Positions 15,139-22,990 of a stretch of DNA of 35,250 nucleotides are shown here, in pieces; the first letter of the stretch is position 1, and each line of letters opens with the position of its first letter. The position numbers were made by a program, and so were the translations under genes. The notes under the pieces are model-generated. The model saw nothing but the letters and a program-made list of their open reading frames with translations, ran no database searches and was not told where the DNA came from. The stretch comes from Acinetobacter bereziniae LMG 1003 = CIP 70.12 (GTDB taxonomy: Bacteria > Pseudomonadota > Gammaproteobacteria > Pseudomonadales > Moraxellaceae). The stretch is from positions 55,282-90,531 of the forward strand of contig NZ_KB849754.1 of the NCBI RefSeq assembly GCF_000368925.1, given 5' to 3'.

Positions 15139-15926
15139 GGTGGTGTATCAAAAAGTATGCTAAAAAAAAGCAGGTTGAATTTTGATAAAATAGAGAAATG
15201 CAAATAACTCTAGAAATCAAATGTCCAACCTGCCTCAGTGACAGTATAAAGAAAAATGGCATCAAAGTAGATGGGAAACAAAACTACCAATGCAAAGACT
15301 GCAAACGTCAGTTTATTGGTGACCATGCTCTGAGCTATCTAGGATGTAATTCTGGCATTACTCGTAAAATATTACAGTTAATGGTCAGAGGCAGCGGTAT
15401 ACGAGATATCGCTGAAGTTGAGCGCATTAGTATCGGTAAAGTCTTACGGACTTTAACTGAATCGGCCTATCAAATTCAGCCTAAACAAAGTCATTATGAA
15501 TCTCTCGAAGTAGATGAATTCTGGACTTTTGTTGGAAATAAAAATAATAAACAATGGCTTATTTACGCCTACCATCGAGAAACAGGTGAGATTGTTGCTT
15601 ATGTTTGGGGTAAGAGAGATTTAGCTACAGTCCAAAGGTTGAAGACAAAGCTTAAACAATTAGGTATTCACTACACCCGAATTGCAAGTGATCATTGGGA
15701 CAGTTTCATCACTGCTTTTAAAAACTGCAAGCAAAGTATTGGTAAGTTGTTTACTGTAGGAATTGAAGGTAATAATTGCAAAATAAGGCATCGAATAAGG
15801 CGTGGTTTTAGAAGAAGTTGCAATTTCTCCAAAAAGCTTGAAAACCATTTTAAAGCCTTCGACTTAACCTTCTTTTACATCAATAATGGCTTCATTTAAT
15901 GTCAGCATACTTTTTAAAACACCACC
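15139..15926 (+). mobile_element. IS1-family insertion sequence, left copy
   Basis: 788 bp from GGTGGTGTATCAAAAAGTATGC (15139 on) to its inverted counterpart ending TTTTTAAAACACCACC at 15926. Apart from the tandem duplication at its inner end, it is virtually identical to the right copy at 29792-30579; the only difference noticed is one base in the transposase (Leu versus Phe in SIGKLFTVG). Confidence 0.93.
15198..15899 (+). CDS. IS1-family transposase (single-frame type)
   Basis: A 233-aa transposase in one uninterrupted frame, unlike classical IS1 where InsA and InsB are joined by frameshift. An N-terminal zinc-ribbon (CPTC then CKDC, residues 9-35) precedes a helix-turn-helix (about 55-90, ITRKILQLMVRGSGIRDIAEV). 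The catalytic region has acidic residues in LEVDEFWTFVG and ASDHWDSF, with the IS1-type C-terminal block RHRIRRGFRRSCNFSKKLENH. It can probably move the whole composite unit. Confidence 0.92.
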   Translation: MQITLEIKCPTCLSDSIKKNGIKVDGKQNYQCKDCKRQFIGDHALSYLGCNSGITRKILQLMVRGSGIRDIAEVERISIGKVLRTLTESAYQIQPKQSHYESLEVDEFWTFVGNKNNKQWLIYAYHRETGEIVAYVWGKRDLATVQRLKTKLKQLGIHYTRIASDHWDSFITAFKNCKQSIGKLFTVGIEGNNCKIRHRIRRGFRRSCNFSKKLENHFKAFDLTFFYINNGFI

Positions 15927-15967
15927 ATGGCTTCATTTAATGTCAGCATACTTTTTAAAACACCACC
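15886..15967 (+). repeat. 41-bp tandem duplication of the IS1 inner end
   Basis: The 41-bp unit starting ATGGCTTCATTTAATG and ending AAACACCACC occurs at 15886-15926 and again at 15927-15967 with no change. The second copy gives the left IS an extra terminal repeat. The right IS copy has only one. Confidence 0.93.
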
Positions 15968-16000
15968 AATTATTTGCATGCGCTGCGTATAGCAAAATCC

Positions 16001-16039
16001 ACAGTAGCTTGTGAAGTTGTTAACTTCACAAGCTACTGT
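16001..16039. promoter_or_regulatory. 18-bp-arm perfect palindrome upstream of the first Rid gene
   Basis: ACAGTAGCTTGTGAAGTT (16001-16018), loop GTT, and the exact reverse complement at 16022-16039. It ends 32 bp before the ATG of the first Rid-family gene. The absence of a T-run and the position in the promoter region favour an operator for a dimeric regulator over a terminator. The matching regulator was not identified. Confidence 0.8.
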
Positions 16040-16071
16040 CATCGCAAATATTAATGTAGAGAGGTTTTAAC

Positions 16072-16470
16072 ATGACGCAATCTGAAGTAATTAGCCCAGC
16101 CGGCAGAAATGACCTTTATGAACGACACGGTTACTCAGCTGCAATAAAGTCAGGTGATTTGTTGTTTGTATCCGGCCAAGTAGGAAGTTTGCCTGATGGT
16201 AAACCTGAACCTGATTTTACTCGTCAGGTTGAACTGGCATTTGAGAACCTACAAGCCACATTAAGTGCCGCAGGATGCACACTCAGTGATCTTGTTGATG
16301 TGACATCATTTCACACCGACCCTGAAAAGCAGTTTGAGACGGTATTGGCGATAAAGCAAAAGATGTTTCCTTCGGCTCCATATCCAAATTGGACCGCAGT
16401 TGGAGTTACATGGCTGTCTGGCTTTGATTTCGAAATCAAGGTCATTGCTCGTATACCAGCAAAAAACTGA
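16072..16470 (+). CDS. Rid (YjgF/YER057c/UK114) family protein, first
   Basis: A 132-aa Rid-family protein (trimeric chorismate-mutase-like fold): SGDLLFVSGQVG near the start and YPNWTAVGVTWLSGFDFEIKVIA at the end. RidA proper deaminates reactive enamines/imines through an Arg in an ARSCVEV-type motif; here the equivalent position is Trp or Asn, so classical imine deaminase activity is doubtful and another subgroup is likely. E. coli RidA is reported to become a chaperone on N-chlorination, which would suit the oxidant-related neighbours. GAGAGG precedes the start, and an 18-bp-arm operator-like palindrome lies upstream. The second Rid gene follows 85 bp downstream. Confidence 0.85.
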   Translation: MTQSEVISPAGRNDLYERHGYSAAIKSGDLLFVSGQVGSLPDGKPEPDFTRQVELAFENLQATLSAAGCTLSDLVDVTSFHTDPEKQFETVLAIKQKMFPSAPYPNWTAVGVTWLSGFDFEIKVIARIPAKN

Positions 16471-16555
16471 ACTTTTTGTTCCAGAAAAAGCTTACAAAAG
16501 ATGCTTCACACTTTGATAAGAAAATAATTGAAAAATTACCATTCGGAGAAATACC

Positions 16556-16957
16556 ATGGAAAAACCGTTACTTTTCATCACCCCTGGCTACGGAGAAACT
16601 TTGCTGAACGCATTGCATTATTCTCAGGCACTAAAAATTGGCAATTGTGTCGAAACATCTGGTCAGGGTGGCTGGAATGATGATTTAAAGATACCAAACT
16701 CTCTTGAGGAAGAGATCGCCCAGGCATTTATTAACGTGGAGCGCACTCTTGCGACTGCAGGCGCCAGCTGGGAACAGGTTGTTCATGTTAACTCCTATCA
16801 TGTTGGCGGTTTCCCCCCAATAGTGAACAAGACAATGACCAGCCTGTATCGCCATTATATGCCTCACCGGGCTCCAATATGGACACAGTTGGGAGTTGAG
16901 TCTTTAGGGCTGCCGGAGATGCGTATCGAAATACGGGTCACAGCCATCATTCCATAA
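16556..16957 (+). CDS. Rid (YjgF/YER057c/UK114) family protein, second
   Basis: A 133-aa Rid-family protein, only distantly related to its neighbour: SQALKIGNCVETSGQGGW, then VVHVNSYHVGG and IWTQLGVESLGLPEMRIEIRV. As in the first copy, the canonical RidA Arg is not seen at the expected place (IWTQLGV). The CGGAGA ribosome site and short spacing suggest an operon with the first gene under the 16001-16039 palindrome. Substrate unknown. Two unlike Rid paralogues may form hetero-oligomers; this is inference. Confidence 0.82.
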   Translation: MEKPLLFITPGYGETLLNALHYSQALKIGNCVETSGQGGWNDDLKIPNSLEEEIAQAFINVERTLATAGASWEQVVHVNSYHVGGFPPIVNKTMTSLYRHYMPHRAPIWTQLGVESLGLPEMRIEIRVTAIIP

Positions 16958-17326
16958 GGTGACTATAAAGCTACTTTATCGGTTGACCGTTTAGTGATCA
17001 GCAGCATTAGCTTTAGATAGCCAGGTTGATAAAGCTTAGTCAACAATAACATTCAAAGCCTCCGGACCGAAACCTGCCATGGAGTCATAGAACAAACGAA
17101 GGAGGCCAAAGCAATTCAATTAACAGTATCAGCAAGGACAGGAAAAGCCAAAAGCTTATAAACACAGCTAAAACTCAAATCAAGCAGGTAACTATTGTAC
17201 AAAACAACACCAATGCTACAGGGATAACTTCAAGTCTGACAGATCTATGCTAGAGTTAAATCAACGGCTTAATTCATTTTTCCATGCAGGATCTTTGAAA
17301 AATGCAGCAGAAAAACGGAGAAGCAT
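16958..17326. other. intergenic stretch without recognised gene
   Basis: 369 bp after the Rid pair and before the GGDEF gene. No open frame with a ribosome site, repeat or terminator was convincing. The end (about 17300-17326) holds the CGGAG site of the GGDEF gene. Confidence 0.5.
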
Positions 17327-18298
17327 ATGACCATTAGTTTAGCTCCAACAGCTATTGCAGAAACCACACTAAAAGATCCTGCTGAAGCAGATCAGAACCT
17401 GCGGGATATCACTGAACTGGCGCGTTATATCTGCGATGTGCCGGTGGCTATAGTGACGCGAATCGATGACACAAAGCTGAATTTAATTGCCAAAGTTGGT
17501 ATTTCAGGTACCTCTGTATTAATTAAAGAGTCCTTTTGCGTGTATGCCATGGAAACACCTGATGCGGTAATGGTGGTCCCTGACGCGACTTTAGATCCCA
17601 GATTCAGTACTAATGCGATGGTGGTTACTGAGCCTGGCTTCCGATTTTATGCTGGCTCGCCGCTGATTGATCCCGAAGGTGTAGTGATAGGTACAATTTG
17701 TGTCTATGATCATGTGCCTAAGCAGCTGAATCAGCGGCAGATAAGCTCTTTACAGGCTCTGTCCAGGCAAGTGATCGCCATACTTGAACTGAAAAAAGTC
17801 GGCGAACAACTACACAAAACCAGCATGACAGATGCATTGACAGGGGTAAACAACAGACGAGCATTTGACCTCAGGTTTGAAGCTGAATTTGCTCGCAGGC
17901 AAAGAACAGGCCAGTCATTTGTGTTGGCGCTGATTGATATTGATCACTTTAAAAGTTTTAACGACAGCTATGGACATGCCGAAGGTGATCAGGCACTGAG
18001 CCTGGTAGCAGGTCTGTTTCAGCGCAACAGCAGGAACTATGACTTTTTCGCCCGTTATGGTGGTGAAGAGTTTGTGCTGATCTTGCCAGGCACAGACATC
18101 GTGTCGGCCAATAAAACACTGGAAAAATTAAGGCTGGTAGTGGCTAACCATGAATGGCCATTACGACAATTAACGGTCAGCATCGGTTTGGCCAGCGCTG
18201 ATTTATTTAACGACAAAAAGCAGTTGCTCGAAGCCGCCGATCAGATGTTATACAAAGCTAAAGCCCAAGGCCGCAATCAAACCAGTGTGTTCTGTTAA
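17327..18298 (+). CDS. GAF-GGDEF diguanylate cyclase
   Basis: A 323-aa cytoplasmic protein. An N-terminal GAF sensor domain (about residues 22-160, with FYAGSPLIDPEGVVIGTICVYD) joins through a short coiled linker to a GGDEF domain (about 165-320). The catalytic loop is RYGGEEF, an active form of GG(D/E)EF, with DALTGVNNRRAF, IDIDHFKSFNDSYGHAEGD and the late MLYKAKAQGRN also present. It should make cyclic di-GMP from two GTP. No RxxD inhibitory site is seen immediately before GGEEF. GGAGAAG precedes the start. It stands alone between the Rid pair and the leftward msr cluster and may couple a small-molecule or redox signal to biofilm formation. Confidence 0.92.
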   Translation: MTISLAPTAIAETTLKDPAEADQNLRDITELARYICDVPVAIVTRIDDTKLNLIAKVGISGTSVLIKESFCVYAMETPDAVMVVPDATLDPRFSTNAMVVTEPGFRFYAGSPLIDPEGVVIGTICVYDHVPKQLNQRQISSLQALSRQVIAILELKKVGEQLHKTSMTDALTGVNNRRAFDLRFEAEFARRQRTGQSFVLALIDIDHFKSFNDSYGHAEGDQALSLVAGLFQRNSRNYDFFARYGGEEFVLILPGTDIVSANKTLEKLRLVVANHEWPLRQLTVSIGLASADLFNDKKQLLEAADQMLYKAKAQGRNQTSVFC

Positions 18299-18485
18299 TT
18301 TGAGGGGGATCACCTAACAACTGGTAGATAAGCTGGTCTCATATGGGCAATAATTAGTCCGTTTAAATACATCGGTAAAATGCCACTTGCACAGCTTCTT
18401 TGTACACTGTGGGACTCTATTTAAAGTTGGCCGGCACATTGATTGCGTAGCGAAAATAGAGTGCTTTAGCCAGCACAATTTCAGA

Positions 18486-19148
18486 TTAGCCGATTCGGTA
18501 AGCTTTCTGCATTTGCGGAGACAACTTTTTTAACCAGTTTGAAAGACTGAAGCCTTTTCTGTCGGTACTATTCAATTTAGTAAAATACAGATGTTCATCC
18601 CAGCGAGGACCGAAATCTACTTCAGCAAGACTTACAAGCTGTTTGTTTCTGCGAAGACGATGCTTTTGATGGTAATCTTCGGCTGGCCAAAAATAACCAT
18701 TTTGTTGTCCGGCTTCAATCACCTCGGGAGACTTATCCTTTCCAATCGCTTGGATCAGTTCTTCAGTGACTTGTTTTTGCTCCTGATCAAAGACAAAAAG
18801 TATCTGGCGATACTGACCCTGCTTTCTGACATGAACAAACCATGACTCAAAACCTCCAAGAAGTTCTCTATAGCTAATTTGGTCTTTATCGTAGATCACT
18901 CTGACGACTTCGGCGTGTCCCTTGATGTTGCGGTAACTCGGATCCAGAGTTGATGCTCCAGCGTAGCCAACACGTGTTTGCACTACTCCCGGCGTCCCTC
19001 CAAAATTTGAATCCGGTCCCCAAAAGCAGCCCGTGCCAAAAACCGTTTGACTAAGTTTTCCGGTTTTCAATGCTTCTTCGATAGCTTCAGGGGTCGCAAA
19101 TTCATAGCTTTCAACATCGTCTTCTTTATTCATTTTTAGATCCGACAT
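18486..19148 (-). CDS. msrA: Peptide-methionine (S)-S-oxide reductase MsrA, first
   Basis: A 220-aa MsrA that repairs methionine-S-sulfoxide in proteins. The catalytic motif GTGCFWGPDSNF holds the nucleophilic Cys; RVGYAGAS, GHAEVVRVIYD and WPAEDYHQKH are the other conserved blocks. A 30-residue N-terminal extension and a 45-residue C-terminal extension make it longer than the second MsrA (162 aa). No signal peptide. The ATG at 19148 has AGG 8 bases upstream and is preferred over the GTG at 19157. It is the last gene of the leftward msrA-grx-msrB-msrA set, after a 219-bp gap. Confidence 0.9.
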   Translation of the reverse strand: MSDLKMNKEDDVESYEFATPEAIEEALKTGKLSQTVFGTGCFWGPDSNFGGTPGVVQTRVGYAGASTLDPSYRNIKGHAEVVRVIYDKDQISYRELLGGFESWFVHVRKQGQYRQILFVFDQEQKQVTEELIQAIGKDKSPEVIEAGQQNGYFWPAEDYHQKHRLRRNKQLVSLAEVDFGPRWDEHLYFTKLNSTDRKGFSLSNWLKKLSPQMQKAYRIG

Positions 19149-19376
19149 ATTTTTCACCTAACTTTTTAAGAATTGTAGCCACTCCCATTCGCAGATCAGC
19201 AGCAGCCGACGGTCGTCTTCATGAACATCCAAAAAACAAACTGGATCCCTTTTTCTGTCAAGTACGAATGGTAAATCTTGGTTTTATGGCAGTCTTTATG
19301 ACCGAACAGCTTGATCAACACACAACGGCTTCTTTTTCCAAAAGGTTCACTTTCATAAAACTCCTCAATTTAAAAA
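19149..19376 (-). other. gap between msrB and msrA holding a possible broken small gene
   Basis: Reading leftward, a good ribosome site (TTGAGGAG) and ATG at about 19352 open a frame, MKVNLLEKEAVVC, that stops after 13 codons. Coding-like sequence seems to continue in other frames. It may be the decayed remnant of another gene of the cluster. Nothing else recognised. Confidence 0.35.
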
Positions 19377-19817
19377 TTATTCTACAAACTTCAATGACTC
19401 AGAGTTAATGCAGAATCGGACCCCTGATGGCTCAGGGCCATCTGGAAAAACGTGCCCCAGATGGGCTTCGCACACATTGCATAACACTTCGATTCTGCGC
19501 CCGTACGTCGTATCCAGTTCATATTGAATTACGTTGTCGGCGACAGGCTCAGAAAAACTCGGCCATCCCGTTCCCGAATCGAACTTTAGGTTCGAGTCAA
19601 AGAGTTCGGTGTCGCAGCCAACACAGGCGTATCTACCTGCTTCATAAAATGAACAGAGTCCTCCCGTGTGCGGGCGTTCGGTGCCTTTCATTCGCATAAC
19701 CCGAAATTGCGCGGGCGTCAGAATTTCTTTCCACTCTTCCTCGCTCCTTTCAACTTTTCTGGGAGGTGCTGGAGTGCCGTTATCGAGGTAGCTGTAAATG
19801 CTTTTCCAATTGAACAT
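19377..19817 (-). CDS. msrB: Peptide-methionine (R)-S-oxide reductase MsrB
   Basis: A 146-aa MsrB that reduces methionine-R-sulfoxide, complementing MsrA. Two CxxC pairs (CVGC and CNVC) bind the structural zinc. The catalytic Cys is in GVRFCINSESLKF, and GTGWPSF and HLGHVFPDGP are typical. Cytoplasmic, no signal peptide. AAGGAT precedes the ATG. The glutaredoxin gene ends 31 bp upstream and may supply reducing power. Confidence 0.95.
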   Translation of the reverse strand: MFNWKSIYSYLDNGTPAPPRKVERSEEEWKEILTPAQFRVMRMKGTERPHTGGLCSFYEAGRYACVGCDTELFDSNLKFDSGTGWPSFSEPVADNVIQYELDTTYGRRIEVLCNVCEAHLGHVFPDGPEPSGVRFCINSESLKFVE

Positions 19818-19848
19818 ATATTTGATCCTTTATTTTAGGGCTTGCTCT

Positions 19849-20085
19849 TTAGCCATCAATCCACGAGAAGAAGTCTGTAGCACTGCCAATGAATTCTCCA
19901 TCCACAAAAACTTGCGGAACAGTTTGAAGATTTGTTCTTTCCTTCAACTCCAAGTAAGTCTTCGGATCGTCGTCTACGCGAATTTGTTTGAAATCAACCT
20001 TTTCAGAAGTTAGGTAATTCTTTACGCGTGCGCAAAATGGACAATGGTCTTTCGTATAGATGACAACATTCTTAAGTGTTTTCAT
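19849..20085 (-). CDS. grx: Glutaredoxin (CPFC, class I)
   Basis: A 78-aa thioredoxin-fold protein with the dithiol site HCPFC, the cis-Pro loop TVPQVFVDGEFIG and a typical C-terminal helix. It reduces disulfides with glutathione and, lying between msrA and msrB, probably recycles the oxidised Msr enzymes. The start at 20085 is chosen for the AGAGGAAATT ribosome site; an in-frame ATG five codons upstream overlaps that site. It lies 27 bp after msrA. Confidence 0.93.
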   Translation of the reverse strand: MKTLKNVVIYTKDHCPFCARVKNYLTSEKVDFKQIRVDDDPKTYLELKERTNLQTVPQVFVDGEFIGSATDFFSWIDG

Positions 20086-20112
20086 AATTTCCTCTTTCAT
20101 TTGGTTTATGGT

Positions 20113-20601
20113 TTAGTCTCTTTCAAAATGGCAAGAGTATCCGTTGGGATTCCTTTGCAAATAGTTTTGATGATATGCCTCAGCGTCGTAGAATTCTTTT
20201 TCCAAGGCGACGGTCGTAACTACTTCATTCTCGAAGCGACCGATCTCATTGACCTCCTCAATCACGTTTTCGATAATCGCTTTCTGGGCATCGTCACGAT
20301 AGAACGCAGCAGAGCGATACGAAGATCCAACATCATTCCCTTGGCGATTCTTCGTAGTTGGATCATGGATCTTGAAAAAGTAATGTAGAATCTCTTCGAG
20401 AGATATTTCGTCTGGGTCGTATTCCACGCGAACAGCTTCGGCGTGACCCGTTTTCCCTGTTTTAATATCGGCGTAGGTAGGATCATCAAAATCTCCGCCA
20501 GAGTAGCCCACCTTTGTTGACGTCACGCCGTCCAGATTCCTAAGGAGGTCTTCAAGACCCCAAAAACACCCTCCGGCAACGATCACATAATTTAGTTTCA
20601 T
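20113..20601 (-). CDS. msrA: Peptide-methionine (S)-S-oxide reductase MsrA, second
   Basis: A 162-aa compact MsrA with AGGCFWGLEDL (catalytic Cys), KVGYSGG, GHAEAVRVEYD, HDPTTKNRQGNDVGSSYRS and AYHQNYL, that is, the full set of conserved blocks. No resolving Cys of the usual C-terminal type is seen, so recycling may rely on the neighbouring glutaredoxin. It is first in the leftward cluster behind the shared regulatory region 20602-20723. GGAGGC precedes the ATG. Its promoter and first 30 codons are duplicated at 23403-23607. Confidence 0.95.
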   Translation of the reverse strand: MKLNYVIVAGGCFWGLEDLLRNLDGVTSTKVGYSGGDFDDPTYADIKTGKTGHAEAVRVEYDPDEISLEEILHYFFKIHDPTTKNRQGNDVGSSYRSAAFYRDDAQKAIIENVIEEVNEIGRFENEVVTTVALEKEFYDAEAYHQNYLQRNPNGYSCHFERD

Positions 20602-20723
20602 AAAGCCTCCTTGGTTTTTATCTATTTACTGATTAAACTGACTTTACAGCATGTATAATAGATATAACATGCCCAGTAGTTCGTATAATGTGACTTATTA
20701 GACAGTTTGCGTAGGAGCTAAGT
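20602..20723. promoter_or_regulatory. Divergent msrA / AraC-regulator control region
   Basis: 122 bp between the divergent starts. It contains a dyad GCATGT-N12-ACATGC (20649-20672) and further AT-rich promoter-like hexamers such as TATAAT within it. The same region recurs, about 90% identical by eye, at 23403-23517. Conservation of the dyad region in both copies suggests it is where the AraC-type regulator acts. Confidence 0.65.
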
Positions 20724-21659
20724 ATGGATGTTCTCAGTGAGATTTTAGATAAGGTAGAGCTTACTAGTAGCTACTGGTATAGAACATCATTTGCAGGAGA
20801 CTGGGGCATCAGTCTCCCGCAGGAAGAGAATCTAGCGAGATTTCACATCGTGACCCATGGCGAGTTTTGGTACGAGGTGCCAAAACTTAAACTTAAGGCT
20901 TTGGCGGAGCAAGGCGATATTTTGATTTTATTCAAAGGGATGGAGCACACCATGACCAGTGCACCAAAAATCAAGGCCGAGCCCGCGGTCGAATTTAGAT
21001 CCAAGGCCAACCTCACTGAAACTCAAGTTCTGGAATATGGTGATCAGAGCAAGCTCAAAGCAAACGTCGTTTGCGGACATTTTTGTTTTGATGGCGGACC
21101 CGATCATCCATTCTTAAATTCGCTGCCAAACGTCGTGCATATCAAGAGTACTGAGAACTCCCACTCGCCTTGGCTTACCATGCTTTTAAGTATTATAGAG
21201 CAGGAAGCAAAATCAGGGCTTCCTGGAAGCAACACGCTAGTCAGGAAGCTGACCGAAATTATCTTCGTGCAAGCGTTAAGAATTCACATGTACAAATCCA
21301 ACAAAAATGTAGGATTTTTCAAATTGATCGAAAATCCGCAACTCAGCAAATCCTTGGAAGCTATCCATCATAGTCTCGATAAAAAATGGGGTCTTGACGA
21401 TCTCGCTGAGATTGCTGGAATGTCGCGTACGAACTACAGCGTTAAGTTTAAGAAACTGTCTGGCATGACACCTCTTGATTATTTAACCTATTGTCGGCTT
21501 GAAAAAGCGAAGCAGCTGCTTAAAGAAACCGGTAAATCTGTTCCTGAAGTGAGTGAAGCCATTGGGTATCCGGCACATGAACACTTTCAAAAATTATTTA
21601 AGAAAAAAATTGGCGTAACTCCTAGTGCTTATAGAAAGGAAAATTCTAAAATGGCGTAA
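20724..21659 (+). CDS. AraC-family regulator, RclR-like (cupin plus HTH)
   Basis: A 311-aa regulator. The N-terminal cupin_6/AraC_binding_2 domain (about residues 10-185) has FHIVTHGEFWYEV, GDILILFKGMEHTM and VVCGHFCFDGG with two cysteines. The C-terminal double helix-turn-helix (about 205-305) has DLAEIAGMSRTNYSVKFKKL and VSEAIGYPAHEHFQKLFKK. The layout and the CGHF-type cysteine resemble RclR, the hypochlorous-acid sensor that activates rclABC in E. coli. It is divergent from the msr cluster, so it probably activates msrA-grx-msrB-msrA on oxidation, and perhaps the AhpD-like and DUF417 genes through the copied promoter. AGGAG precedes the ATG. Sensing of chlorine species is inferred. Confidence 0.85.
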   Translation: MDVLSEILDKVELTSSYWYRTSFAGDWGISLPQEENLARFHIVTHGEFWYEVPKLKLKALAEQGDILILFKGMEHTMTSAPKIKAEPAVEFRSKANLTETQVLEYGDQSKLKANVVCGHFCFDGGPDHPFLNSLPNVVHIKSTENSHSPWLTMLLSIIEQEAKSGLPGSNTLVRKLTEIIFVQALRIHMYKSNKNVGFFKLIENPQLSKSLEAIHHSLDKKWGLDDLAEIAGMSRTNYSVKFKKLSGMTPLDYLTYCRLEKAKQLLKETGKSVPEVSEAIGYPAHEHFQKLFKKKIGVTPSAYRKENSKMA

Positions 21660-21703
21660 AAATGATAATCTAAGACACAACTTCGACTTTCATCGCTGAG
21701 AGT

Positions 21704-22990
21704 TTATAAATCGTCTCCCACCACCGGTATCCATAAGCAGATAAACCGAGTTCTTGAAGCATTCCTGCTTTCAATGTCGTCGACGTGATCACGATTCGAG
21801 TTCAGATAACTACTCTGTTGATGAATACTCTCAGTTAATTGCTGCTCACCAGATTCCAACACAGCACCAGCGAGCTCGGCACATACGGAAGCAAAACCAT
21901 AAAGCGCTTGATTATCACGGGTAAAATGCAGTGGCATCGTCTGGCCTTTTACATGGAGGGACCATTCCAAAACTCTATGTTTACCTTTTATTCGGCTACT
22001 GACAAATACCGTTTTACTGGTGCCGCTGGCGCCAATGACTAAAAAGCTGGTGATAGCCAGCCCTATCAGCGACCATAACTCAGGTCTCCCACTGAGTAAC
22101 AGTGGGTTAGGCAAATGACTCCTCAAAACGAGTTCAGTACCAAGCGTCAACGCTGTTTTATAGACTGCTTGTTCTAATAATGGCGTTGCATCAACCAGTG
22201 ACGCTTCAGCCTCACAGCTATAAGGTTCAGCGACAGCTGTAGCTCTCAACCATTCTGTTTCATGGGCAATTGCCAACAAATTTGACCAAATTCGAACCAG
22301 TGCCGCGATATGAATGGAGTTTTCATGAGCTAAGACAGTTTGATTAAGCTGTAGCTCAAGCTCCTGATGCCAATATTGGTACTGGCTAGTCAACAGTACA
22401 AATAACTCGGATTGAAGTAACTTATTAGTCGCTACCGGTTTTATCCTATTGGATATCTCATTGAAAAGTTGGATAAATTTTAAGTCTGCTTGTTGCTCAC
22501 GCTTGAGCTGCTCTTGTTGTTGCTGCAGCAATTGCAAATCATATTCAATAGCCTGCTTAAAGAGTGTGAGTAAGGAACAGTGTTGTGATGCCCGGTCTGC
22601 GCTTGCCCGGTCCAACATACACAAAGTACCGAAAGTTTCTCCGCTAGGCCAAAGCAAAGGCAGCCCGTAGTAATAACTAAAGCCTGCGGCAAATGTCGGG
22701 TTATTGTTCTCGTATCGGGTACCGATTGCATTTTCAACTAGCAATGGCTGGTGACTGGCAATGACTTGGGAACAATAACTGTTTAGTGCCAATGGAATAG
22801 GTTCATCGCAATAAAAAGCTGGTTTCGACACACTGCCAACTGCCTGAACACAAATTTCGTTTTTATCTAATCGATTAATCAGCACGCAAGGCACTTCCGC
22901 GACTTGAGCCATCATGTTTACAATGCCCTGCCAGCGCTCTAACAGCAGTGCGATTTCTATGCTCAAATCTATTGCCACTTGTTCCCTCAA
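21704..22990 (-). CDS. GAF-domain protein with unassigned C-terminal region
   Basis: A 428-aa cytoplasmic protein. A GAF domain (about residues 20-150; GLPLLWPSGETFGTLCMLD) is followed by a Gln-rich coiled coil (about 155-185), a helical segment and a C-terminal domain (about 265-385). That last domain has the rough shape of a histidine-kinase ATP-binding domain (SGRPELWSLIGLAITSFLVIGA) but lacks recognisable G-boxes and a phospho-acceptor His motif. It could be a degenerate sensor kinase. The GAF motif resembles that of the GGDEF protein at 17327. It is convergent with the AraC gene. No partner response regulator is nearby. Confidence 0.62.
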   Translation of the reverse strand: MREQVAIDLSIEIALLLERWQGIVNMMAQVAEVPCVLINRLDKNEICVQAVGSVSKPAFYCDEPIPLALNSYCSQVIASHQPLLVENAIGTRYENNNPTFAAGFSYYYGLPLLWPSGETFGTLCMLDRASADRASQHCSLLTLFKQAIEYDLQLLQQQQEQLKREQQADLKFIQLFNEISNRIKPVATNKLLQSELFVLLTSQYQYWHQELELQLNQTVLAHENSIHIAALVRIWSNLLAIAHETEWLRATAVAEPYSCEAEASLVDATPLLEQAVYKTALTLGTELVLRSHLPNPLLLSGRPELWSLIGLAITSFLVIGASGTSKTVFVSSRIKGKHRVLEWSLHVKGQTMPLHFTRDNQALYGFASVCAELAGAVLESGEQQLTESIHQQSSYLNSNRDHVDDIESRNASRTRFICLWIPVVGDDL

